DNA of 64,000 nucleotides, taken from positions 496,001 to 560,000 of the forward strand of contig NZ_JAFCKP010000002.1 of the NCBI RefSeq assembly GCF_018130245.1. The letters run 5' to 3'. The stretch comes from Bradyrhizobium sp. SZCCT0231. GTDB lineage: Bacteria; Pseudomonadota; Alphaproteobacteria; Rhizobiales; Xanthobacteraceae. Numbering within the stretch: position 1 is the stretch's first letter; each line of letters begins with the position of its first letter. This document shows, one piece after another, positions 16,268-23,648 of this stretch. The translations under genes and the position numbers were made by a program. Below the pieces are notes generated by a model. It saw nothing but the letters and a program-made list of their open reading frames with translations, was not told where the DNA came from and did no database searches.

Positions 16268-16624
16268 TTATCTGCTCACGTGACGGACAAGCAGAACCAC
16301 AACGCACATCGCCGCTATTGAAATAGCGAAAGATAGAGGCACTACGGGAAATGTACGCGACGAACTTTCGCTCACAAACAGGTGCTGCAACGTAATCGCT
16401 GTCAACTTCCAAACAAAGAACCAAAGTATCCCAAGGCCAGCGGCAGCGATCGATGTAGAACCAACACCACCCTCTCTGTGAGCGGACGAAGCAAGCTCGA
16501 CCGAGGCCGATGCTTGCTCGCTGGTTGAGCTGTTGGCTGATATGGGCGCTCGCAGCAGCAAGAACGCCAATACGGTGAAGAGGGCGATGATACTAACTGC
16601 GAGGGTTAGAAGCGCCAAACCCAA
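16268..16624 (-). CDS. Small hypothetical membrane protein
   Basis: Protein of 118 residues with an N-terminal transmembrane helix (ALLTLAVSIIALFTVLAFLL), a Ser-rich linker, and two further hydrophobic segments (SIAAAGLGILWFFVWKL and VVPLSFAISIAAMCVVVLL). No family is recognised. Base composition is lower in GC than the surrounding genes, like its neighbour at 15643. It may be a genuine accessory gene or a decaying one; I cannot tell from sequence alone. Confidence 0.5.
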   Translation of the reverse strand: MGLALLTLAVSIIALFTVLAFLLLRAPISANSSTSEQASASVELASSAHREGGVGSTSIAAAGLGILWFFVWKLTAITLQHLFVSESSSRTFPVVPLSFAISIAAMCVVVLLVRHVSR

Positions 16625-16733
16625 TTTGTGATCCTCCCTCGCTCGTCCGACTTAGCTTGACTCACCTTCGGTTGCGCGAAGCCAGCACGTCAATCGATCC
16701 TGCCTCAGATGATCAATTTTCGATGAACAGTTC

Positions 16734-16757
16734 GTCCGCTTGGGGTCACAAGCGGAC
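16734..16757. repeat. Short palindromic repeat GTCCGCTT-loop-AAGCGGAC, copy 2
   Basis: Perfect 8-base arms GTCCGCTT and AAGCGGAC around GGGGTCAC. It is the same type as the palindrome at 16162. Confidence 0.55.
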
Positions 16758-16872
16758 AAATCGGCGGACATCGCGGAAGGCCGGCAAAAGGCCAAGAGGG
16801 GGCTTCGCCTACCAATCCCTAGGACCTTTTGCTCAGTTTCTTGGCGGCTAGATTTCGGTGACGACCGCTACT

Positions 16873-17817
16873 TCACACCGCCTTGTCGCTGAACGCGGCG
16901 GGAAGCGTGGTGAGGAATGATATGACGCGCTGTGTGCGCAGGGGCGGGCGGCGGCCCGAGGTGCGCAGCATCCATAGGGGTTCCCCAGGCGCGCGCCAGG
17001 GCGCCAGCACTTCGACCAACCGGCCGGTGCGAAGGTCTTCGTTGACGAGCCACGCTGGCCCCCAGCCGACCCCGAACCCATTCGCGATCAAACCGAGCGA
17101 AGCATGCGCGTCGTCGCAAATGTGCTTGGGCTTGGGCGTGACGCGAATGGGTCCTTTGCCGCGCGGGTCGGCGAAGCGCCAGGTCAGGATCTGACCGCTC
17201 GCGGGATTCCGGAAGCCGACGTGGTCGTGCGCGGAGAGCTCGTAGGGAGTCGCCGGCGCGCCGCGCGCGTTCAGATAGGCAGGCGAGGCGCAAGCGATCC
17301 AGGAGAACGTGCAAAGCCGCCGCGCCTGATGGCCGGGCGCGCGGTCGAGGGGCCCCGAGCGGATCGCGACGTCGACGCCTTCCGCCGCGAGATCGAGAAT
17401 CTCGTTGCGGAATTTGACCTCGATCTCGATTTCCGGCCGTTCCCGCAGGAACGCGGGCAGTCGCGGCAGGATGCAGGCGCGCGCGAACGAGGCGGGGGCG
17501 GTCACGCGCACCCGTCCGCCATCGTCGCGCGCGACTTCGCCGAGCGCGGATTGGACACGGGCGAGACTTTCGACCAACGCGCGTCCCGCCGTCATCAGCC
17601 TGTCGCCCTCTTCGGTCAGCGCCAACGAATGGGTGGAGCGATGCAAAAGCCGCAACCCGTGAGCCTTTTCGAAGCGGGCGACCGCCTTGGACATCGCCGA
17701 GGTGGTCGTCCCCGCCCGCCGCGCGGCTTCGGCGAAGGAGCCCGCCTCGACGACGCGGACGAAGGCGAGGAGACGCGAGAGGTCCGGAGGTAAAGTCGTT
17801 GTGGACATACAGTCCAC
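16873..17817 (-). CDS. LysR family transcriptional regulator
   Basis: Regulator of 314 residues. The N-terminal winged helix-turn-helix is LLAFVRVVEAGSFAEAARRA, then GTTTSAMSKAVARFEKAHG and LLHRSTHSLALTEEG. The C-terminal effector domain has VRVTAPASFARACILPRLPA and VDVAIRSGPL. A start at 17808 (MSTTTLPPD) is possible instead of 17817. It is divergent from the 137-residue protein starting at 17916, with a short shared intergenic region, the usual layout for a LysR protein and its target. Effector unknown. Confidence 0.92.
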   Translation of the reverse strand: MDCMSTTTLPPDLSRLLAFVRVVEAGSFAEAARRAGTTTSAMSKAVARFEKAHGLRLLHRSTHSLALTEEGDRLMTAGRALVESLARVQSALGEVARDDGGRVRVTAPASFARACILPRLPAFLRERPEIEIEVKFRNEILDLAAEGVDVAIRSGPLDRAPGHQARRLCTFSWIACASPAYLNARGAPATPYELSAHDHVGFRNPASGQILTWRFADPRGKGPIRVTPKPKHICDDAHASLGLIANGFGVGWGPAWLVNEDLRTGRLVEVLAPWRAPGEPLWMLRTSGRRPPLRTQRVISFLTTLPAAFSDKAV

Positions 17818-17915
17818 ATAGTTATGGCTGGACGGTCACTACAAGAGCCATTCCCGAACGGCTAATCAGGGAGCGTCGGCGCGCATTCTGCGGCGCTGGA
17901 AATGCGGGAAGTCCC

Positions 17916-18329
17916 ATGAACCTCATCGAAATCACCCTGCAAGCCCTTGACGCCGCCGAGCGCGCGATTCCATCCGGCCAGCCGATTTATATGCTCAATC
18001 TGCTGCGCTACCGCGCGCATGCGCGTTACGAGGACGGATTCGACGCCGCGCCCTGCTCGGGCCGCGAAGCCTTTCATGAACGCTACAGGCCGGCATTCCG
18101 GCGTCTCGCGGCCGGTAAGCCGCTCGTGCGGATGTTTTCCGTGCCGGTCCTTGCGAGCCTCGTCGGCTCGCCAGGCGAACGCTGGGACGAAGCGGCGATC
18201 AATGAATACGGCGATTTCGCCACCTTCCGCTCGATCGTCGACACCGAGACCTACCGTCGCGAAGCCGCCCCGCATCGGCACGCGGCGCTCGAGGATTTCC
18301 GGCTGTTCGCGCTCGCCAAGGCGATGTGA
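17916..18329 (+). CDS. Hypothetical protein, possible dimeric alpha/beta-barrel (DUF1330-like)
   Basis: Protein of 137 residues. The strand IYMLNLLRYRAHARY followed by a helix with FHERYRPAFRRLAAG, and later YGDFATFRSIVDTETYRRE, resembles small ferredoxin-like dimeric alpha/beta-barrel proteins such as DUF1330, but the match is from general pattern only. The ATG at 17916 is chosen over upstream starts because a GGGAAG ribosome-like site precedes it and the upstream frame overlaps the LysR promoter. Divergent from the LysR gene and probably its target. Function unknown. Confidence 0.68.
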   Translation: MNLIEITLQALDAAERAIPSGQPIYMLNLLRYRAHARYEDGFDAAPCSGREAFHERYRPAFRRLAAGKPLVRMFSVPVLASLVGSPGERWDEAAINEYGDFATFRSIVDTETYRREAAPHRHAALEDFRLFALAKAM

Positions 18330-18448
18330 AATTACGAAATTGCGGTCATCTCGAAAGACGAGGCGCTTGCTCAGGCCGTCCGAAAAGTCATACGCGATAG
18401 CCCTGCGCAAGCGGGAGAGGGGGCGTATCTCGTTGTCGCGATCAAAGT

Positions 18449-19807
18449 TCATCCAGCTTTGGCATCATCGCCCCACCGCCGCGCCAGCGCCATCAGTACC
18501 ACGAACGTCGCAACCCACACCATCCGCGCGCCGTAGCGGTCGTGAGGCCCTGAGATCACGCCGCAGATGAAGGCGTTGCCGAGCAAGGCCAGCGTCACTG
18601 TCGCCGCCAGCAGCGTCAGATCGTCGAGCCGGCGCTTCGCCAGCGCATGCGCGAGCAACCAAACCAGCGCCAGCATCGAGGCCAGCGCGACGGGGACGTG
18701 CAGCCAATTGACGTAAACGAAATCGATGTCCCAGTGCTGCTGCCGCGCCGCCCGCATCGGCGCGACCTGCGCGGGGATGTAGCGCTCGATGATGCCGTAG
18801 GTGTGCGGGATCCAGCCATTGGTGCCTTCGCCGGTCGCCACATGCAGCAATTGCTGTCCCATCGCCCGCAGCGCCGCGCCGGCCTGCCAGGCCGGATAGT
18901 CCTTGAGCGAATGCACGACGATGTAGCCCATCTCCTCATTGAGCCCATCGAAGCGGCCGAGCGTGTTGAACATGCTCTTGCCCCACAGGAATTCGTCGGC
19001 GCTCGCCGGCAGCTCGTTGCGATAGGGACAGAGCTTGTAGCGTTCGCGCGGGCAATGGTCGTTGAGATAGCGCGCAACGATGCCGTCCTGCATCATGCGG
19101 CCAAAGGCGACGCCGTAACCGCCGGGCGTCCAGGCCAGCTTGCCGGACAGAGCATAATTCGCCGACACCAGCATCAGGCCGCCGGCGACGATGGTGAGGC
19201 TGGCCTGCGCCAATCCGGCGAGCGGAAGGCGCTCCTTGAGAAACGGCCGCACCATCCAGCCGGCGACGCACAGCCCCAGCAGCACGCCGAGCGTGGCGCT
19301 GTGGGTCGCGGCGGCAAAGGCGGTGAACACGAACAGCGAGATCTTCTCGATCGTCGAGGTGCGGCTTGCGCCGACCACCAGCAGGAACAGCGACAGCACC
19401 GAGAGCCCGGCAAAGATGTCGGTGAGCAGCATGCTCGCAAGCCAGGGCAGGGCGGTCGACAGGATCAGGCCGAGGCCGATCGCGACGAAGCGGAAGGTCT
19501 GCATCATCGAGAGCACGCGAAGGGTGAGCTGCAGCAGCCACAGCGTCGCCAGCGACTGGGCGGCGAGATTGATCCAGAAGCCGAAACTCTCGCCATAATG
19601 CAGATAGAGGCCGAACACCGTGGAGCGGCTGGGGACGAGGTAGCCCTCGTACCAGCGCGCCAGATACCCGCCGGTATCCCATTGCAGCAGCGGATAGCCG
19701 TTCCAGAACGCCGGCGCGATCATCAGGAGGGGCAGGGCCACCGCCGCAAGCCGCAGCCAAAACGTATCAGCGGCGCGCGCGCGCAATTGATCGGTGGTGA
19801 TGCTCAA
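18449..19807 (-). CDS. Hypothetical polytopic membrane protein
   Basis: Integral membrane protein of about 452 residues with roughly ten hydrophobic segments. A periplasmic loop after helix 1 reads WNGYPLLQWDTGGYLARWYEG, and a large loop near residues 245-320 carries CPRERYKLCPYR with two cysteines. The architecture resembles polyprenol-linked glycosyltransferases, but no diagnostic motif is certain. A TTG at 19807 (MSITTDQLRA) is preferred over the TTG at 19840 because GGGAG lies five to six bases upstream. Unlinked to its neighbours; function unknown. Confidence 0.75.
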   Translation of the reverse strand: MSITTDQLRARAADTFWLRLAAVALPLLMIAPAFWNGYPLLQWDTGGYLARWYEGYLVPSRSTVFGLYLHYGESFGFWINLAAQSLATLWLLQLTLRVLSMMQTFRFVAIGLGLILSTALPWLASMLLTDIFAGLSVLSLFLLVVGASRTSTIEKISLFVFTAFAAATHSATLGVLLGLCVAGWMVRPFLKERLPLAGLAQASLTIVAGGLMLVSANYALSGKLAWTPGGYGVAFGRMMQDGIVARYLNDHCPRERYKLCPYRNELPASADEFLWGKSMFNTLGRFDGLNEEMGYIVVHSLKDYPAWQAGAALRAMGQQLLHVATGEGTNGWIPHTYGIIERYIPAQVAPMRAARQQHWDIDFVYVNWLHVPVALASMLALVWLLAHALAKRRLDDLTLLAATVTLALLGNAFICGVISGPHDRYGARMVWVATFVVLMALARRWGDDAKAG

Positions 19808-20091
19808 ATCGGCTCCCGTCTCGCTCGGACATGACCGCAATAACGGCTCGGAGAGAATTCACCAATAGTTTGACGCCGCCCGGCTTGAATTTGGTAAAAC
19901 TCTGACCACTTTGAGCCGACCTTGCCGCTTGGGGCGTCAGAAGAAACTGTTGTGTTTCAAGGCCTTGGCATGCTCCGTGGGGCAGGGTGCTGTTCACTCT
20001 CAGGCAAGCCCGTCAGGACTTTGTCGCCTAGACTGTGCTATACAGCCAGCAAAAGACGTCCATTCGAGAGAGCAATCCCAAGAGAAAATCC

Positions 20092-20916
20092 ATGGCAGTG
20101 CATCAGGTCAATCCGGGAGGAAAGCTCGCATCGCTCGATCCGATCTGGGACCGGATCCGCGGCGAAGCCGAGGACATCGTCCGTCGCGAGCCGGAGCTTG
20201 CGACCTTCATCTATTCGGCGGTGCTGCATCACGGCCGACTGGAAGATTCGGTGGTTCACCGCGTCGCCGACCGGCTCGATCACTCCGCGCTTTCGGGCGA
20301 TCTCGTGCGCCAGGCTTATATTGAGGCGCTGCGCGACGACCCTGATATCGGCAACGCCTTCCGCGCCGATCTCGTTGCCGTCTACGACCGCGATCCCGCG
20401 ACCTCGCGCTTCATCGATCCCTTGCTCTACTTCAAGGGGTTTCACGCCATCCAGACCCATCGCCTCGCGCACTGGCTCTATCTGAAGGGCCGCAAGGATT
20501 TCGCGTATTACCTTCAGAGCCGGTCGTCGGCGGTGTTCCAGACCGACATCAATCCCGCCGCGCGCATCGGCCGCGGCATCTTCCTCGACCACGCCACCGG
20601 CTTCGTCTGCGGCGAGACGGCGGTGATCGAAGACGACGTCTCGATCCTGCACGGCGTCACGCTCGGCGGCACCGGCAAGGAGAACGAGGATCGCCATCCG
20701 AAGATCCGCCATGGCGTGCTGATCGGCGCCGGGGCGAAGATCCTCGGCAATATCGAGATCGGCCATTGCGCACGCATCGCCGCCGGCTCGGTCGTGGTCA
20801 AGCCGGTGCCGCACAACGTCACCGTCGCGGGCGTGCCCGCCAAGATCGTCGGCGAAGCCGGCTGCGCCGAGCCGTCGCGCACCATGGACCAGATGATCAA
20901 CGCCATGGGGCTTTGA
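20092..20916 (+). CDS. cysE: Serine O-acetyltransferase
   Basis: Enzyme of 274 residues that makes O-acetylserine from serine and acetyl-CoA, the first step of cysteine synthesis, in the cytoplasm. The N-terminal helical domain includes DPIWDRIRGEAEDIVRREPE. The hexapeptide-repeat (left-handed beta-helix) domain has FQTDINPAARIGRGIFLDHA with the catalytic Asp/His, then TGFVCGETAVIEDDVSILHG and VTLGGTGKENEDRHPKI. The C-terminus contains AGVPAKIVGEAG. The start at 20092 follows AGAGAAAA. Full family length. A downstream gene (DUF3126) may be co-regulated but a weak hairpin separates them. Confidence 0.95.
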   Translation: MAVHQVNPGGKLASLDPIWDRIRGEAEDIVRREPELATFIYSAVLHHGRLEDSVVHRVADRLDHSALSGDLVRQAYIEALRDDPDIGNAFRADLVAVYDRDPATSRFIDPLLYFKGFHAIQTHRLAHWLYLKGRKDFAYYLQSRSSAVFQTDINPAARIGRGIFLDHATGFVCGETAVIEDDVSILHGVTLGGTGKENEDRHPKIRHGVLIGAGAKILGNIEIGHCARIAAGSVVVKPVPHNVTVAGVPAKIVGEAGCAEPSRTMDQMINAMGL

Positions 20917-20933
20917 AACCTGGATCGATGCTA

Positions 20934-20962
20934 AAGAGGGCCGGATTTTCCGGCTCTTCCGT
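20934..20962 (+). terminator. Possible weak terminator after cysE
   Basis: AAGAGGGCCGGA-TTT-TCCGGCTCTT forms a stem of about ten pairs with a two-base bulge, 20 bases after the cysE stop. The T-tract is poor (TTCCGTCC), so efficiency is doubtful. Confidence 0.4.
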
Positions 20963-21046
20963 CCCCAAATTCTTTGGCAATTCATGCTGGCGGTTCGTCG
21001 CATCTCGTCCTAAAACCCGCCGACCATTTTCGATCGGAGACTTGCC

Positions 21047-21265
21047 GTGGACGTCAAAGAAGTCAGAAAGTTAGATGCGTATCTGAAGCGCGTATTCGGC
21101 AATCCCAAGATCCGCGTCGTGCCGCGGCCGAAGAAGGACGATTCCGCCGAAGTCTATATCGGCGAGGAGTTCATCGGCGTGCTGTTCGTCGACGACGAGG
21201 ACGACGATCGCTCGTTCCAGTTCCAGATGGCGATCCTCGAGGACGACCTCGTCGATCAGGAGTAG
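21047..21265 (+). CDS. DUF3126 family protein
   Basis: Small acidic protein of 72 residues (MDVKEVRKLDAYLKRVFGN, then EVYIGEEFIGVLFVDDEDDD). This sequence pattern is that of DUF3126, conserved in alphaproteobacteria and often next to cysE, as here. It starts with GTG at 21047, supported by GGAGA seven bases upstream. No catalytic motif is seen and the role is unknown. Confidence 0.85.
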   Translation: MDVKEVRKLDAYLKRVFGNPKIRVVPRPKKDDSAEVYIGEEFIGVLFVDDEDDDRSFQFQMAILEDDLVDQE

Positions 21266-21318
21266 TTGTTGTTACGCCGTCATCGCGAGCGAAGACGAGC
21301 CTTCGCCATGCGCGGCGT

Positions 21319-21470
21319 TCGTGTCCCGGACGCACTGCAACGCCCCATAGCGCGTCGAAGACGCGCGCAAACGCGCTTACGGCGTTGCAGTGCAGAGCCG
21401 GGACCCAAAGCCGCACGGCATATTTCTGCAATATGGGCCCCGGCTCAGCAGCGCGCCGTCGAAGAGCGCT
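21319..21470. repeat. Dispersed intergenic repeat, 'GAGCCGGGACCC' type, copy 1
   Basis: Contains TGTCCCGGACGCACTGCAAC, the TGCAGAGCCGGGACCC block and a later GGGCCCCGGCTC in inverted order, forming a long imperfect hairpin. Two relatives lie at 50066-50155 and 57601-57738. It fills most of the 371-base gap between DUF3126 and the HlyD-type gene; I see no gene there. Confidence 0.75.
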
Positions 21471-21636
21471 TCGTAAACATCGATTTCTCCACTAACTGTC
21501 GTTAGCTGCAGTGTGTCCATCGAGCGACAGCGACGCTGCACGTCAGGAGCGCCGCCACGGACAAACTAATTCGGTGAATCGCTAGCTAGACTGGTTTTCG
21601 TGCTCCCGCGGCCCTGCCCACGGACGACCCAGGCTA

Positions 21637-22746
21637 TTAGAGATACGCCGTATAAGAGCTGATCCAGACCAGGATCGACATGAGCAGGCCAATGACGCCG
21701 GCATTCTCCGCAAATACGGTGGCGGTGCCGGGCATCCCGAGCCTGAGCTGGCTGCGGTCGAAGTCCTTCGGAATGGAAATAACCGCCGGATAGGTCTTGG
21801 CGCCGCGGATCGAGCTTACCCGTGCCAGCATTCCTGAGACGGCGATCTGGCCTTCACCCACACCCTGCGGGATAGTCGCAATCGTCGCGTCATGGATACG
21901 GCCGGGGTCATCGTCGAACACGAGCTTGACCCGTGCGCCGGGCTTGATGGTTTGGAATCCGTTCGGCGAAAACATGCCGACGATGACGATTTCGTCGGCG
22001 ACGATGAACGACATTACCGAACGGGCCTGCACGGCGCGGTCGCCAACTGTCAAGGCCATCACCGTAACGGCGCCGTCAGCGACCGCGCGGATGGTCGTCT
22101 GCTCCAGCTCCCACCTGGCATTGTCGAGCTGGGCCTGAATCTGCGCAACGGTGGTGTTGACGCCACCGATCTGCGAATCCATGGCGAGCTTGGCGTTGAG
22201 TTGCGCCGCCTTGGCGGCCTGCAGCTGAAATTGCACCGTCTCTTGCTGGACCTGCGTGTCCTGCAACCGGAATTCGCTTTGCGCTCCTTCGCCGGTCATC
22301 TGCTCATAATCGGCGAGCCGCTTGTTGTGATAGGCCAGCTGCTTGGCCAGTCCGTCGGCATTGGCGCTCGCCTGCTCGTAGGTGGCCTTGAGCTGCAGCA
22401 CCTGCTGCTTGGCGCCGGCCAGCGACGCCTCGAGCTGGTCTACCTTATACTGAAACGGTGCGGGATCGATGCGGAACAGGACCGCGCCGGCTTTCACCGG
22501 TTGGTTTGGCTTGACCGGTATATCGATCACTTGGCCGGAAACATTCGGCGCAACCTCTATGACGGGCGATCCAACGACAAAGCTTCCCGATGGCGTCAGG
22601 TAGTTGAACATCGCCAAGAACACCGCGAGGATAAACGCGCCGATCAGCACCGCCACGGTGCCGGAGCCCCAACCCCACCGGACCAGCTTGAGCCTGGAGA
22701 AGACGAGCCACACCAGGACCAGGTAGAGGGTGAGGATGATAAGCAT
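21637..22746 (-). CDS. HlyD family membrane-fusion (adaptor) protein, YibH-like
   Basis: Protein of 369 residues anchored in the inner membrane by two N-terminal helices (LTLYLVLVWLVFSRL and GTVAVLIGAFILAVFLAMF). It continues as a periplasmic adaptor: VIEVAPNVSGQVIDIPV (lipoyl/barrel-sandwich half), then a long alpha-helical hairpin (residues about 110-200), then the second lipoyl half TTIRAVADGAVTVMALTVGD. The ATG at 22746 has GGAG six bases upstream and puts the first helix at the N-terminus. No cognate pump or outer-membrane channel is adjacent. It is last in a same-strand group behind the arylsulfatase, which suggests export or envelope transport linked to that locus. Confidence 0.88.
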   Translation of the reverse strand: MLIILTLYLVLVWLVFSRLKLVRWGWGSGTVAVLIGAFILAVFLAMFNYLTPSGSFVVGSPVIEVAPNVSGQVIDIPVKPNQPVKAGAVLFRIDPAPFQYKVDQLEASLAGAKQQVLQLKATYEQASANADGLAKQLAYHNKRLADYEQMTGEGAQSEFRLQDTQVQQETVQFQLQAAKAAQLNAKLAMDSQIGGVNTTVAQIQAQLDNARWELEQTTIRAVADGAVTVMALTVGDRAVQARSVMSFIVADEIVIVGMFSPNGFQTIKPGARVKLVFDDDPGRIHDATIATIPQGVGEGQIAVSGMLARVSSIRGAKTYPAVISIPKDFDRSQLRLGMPGTATVFAENAGVIGLLMSILVWISSYTAYL

Positions 22747-22792
22747 GGCCGTCTCCGGTGCAGAAGCCCTTGCAGGCGCCTGCTCAGTCGCT

Positions 22793-23458
22793 TCAATAGC
22801 AAGGCGGATAGGGGTAATAGCCGCAGGCCGGGCGGCCGTAGCCGTACGCATAGGGCGCGGCGTATGCAGCCGCTCCGAGTGCGCCGGCATACATCGCTCC
22901 GCGGAACGCAGAGCGGCGCGCAACGCCGGCAAACGACAGCGGCGTAAACGGCCGGCCGATGATGTCGATGAAGACGGCAGCCCCGCCATCCGCTCCGGTG
23001 AGATCGCCTTCGAGGGTCTGAACACTGAAGGTCAGCTTGTCGCCCTCGAGCTTCGGGTTCTTCAGCACCACCACGGCGTCCTTCACCGAGCCATCCTTGC
23101 TGAGGACGGACACGGTGGCGTTCGGTGGATTCTTGGCGAAGCTGTCGTCACCCGATCCCCATTCCGCGATGACGTCGGCGGTCGGCTGATGGCCGGCTGC
23201 TCTCACCGGACGATCGGCAAAGATGATGGCGCTCGGCGTTACGCCGATCAGTGTCAGGATGTCCCCTTGCAGCGTTGCGCCGCGGGAATTCAAAACGAAC
23301 AGGGAGGGCACGATGTCCGGCTTGGCCGCAGCGGTGGGTGTGCCGATCGTTTTCATGGATGGCTGCGCGGGGGCGGTTTGCGCAACGGCTGTCTCCATGC
23401 CCAGCGCCATCGTTGCTGCCAGCAGGCCGGCGATCTGAACCATTCTTACGCTCATCAT
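22793..23458 (-). CDS. Exported protein of unknown function in the arylsulfatase locus
   Basis: Protein of 221 residues with a Sec signal peptide (QIAGLLAATMALGMETAVAQ, cleavage near AVAQ-TA). The mature domain looks beta-rich (LFVLNSRGATLQGDILTLIG, VSVLSKDGSVKDAVVVLKNP). The C-terminal tail is rich in Ala, Gly, Tyr and Pro with two cysteines (YGRPACGYYPYPPCY). AGGAGA lies seven bases before the ATG. It lies between the sulfatase and the HlyD-type gene, with a 46-base gap to the latter. I do not recognise a named family. Confidence 0.72.
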   Translation of the reverse strand: MMSVRMVQIAGLLAATMALGMETAVAQTAPAQPSMKTIGTPTAAAKPDIVPSLFVLNSRGATLQGDILTLIGVTPSAIIFADRPVRAAGHQPTADVIAEWGSGDDSFAKNPPNATVSVLSKDGSVKDAVVVLKNPKLEGDKLTFSVQTLEGDLTGADGGAAVFIDIIGRPFTPLSFAGVARRSAFRGAMYAGALGAAAYAAPYAYGYGRPACGYYPYPPCY

Positions 23459-23648
23459 GTCTGCGTCTCCTGTTGGGAATTTGGCTTCAGTCCTCTCGCA
23501 ACTTGCTTTCGTGGAAGGTCACAGGCGGCGAGCACAACGAGGTGCAATAGCCGCTGATATGAGTCGCCGGGTCACGTCCGTGGTAGCGCTTCACATGGAC
23601 AGGCAGCCCCGTAGGGCCGCCTGCAGTTCGCGTCGTCGCCGATAATGC

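Noticed and set aside
19995-20030. CTCTCAGGCAAG upstream of cysE, resembling part of a glycine riboswitch
   Set aside because: The pairing GGAGAG half and the purine-rich junctions are missing, so no aptamer can be drawn.
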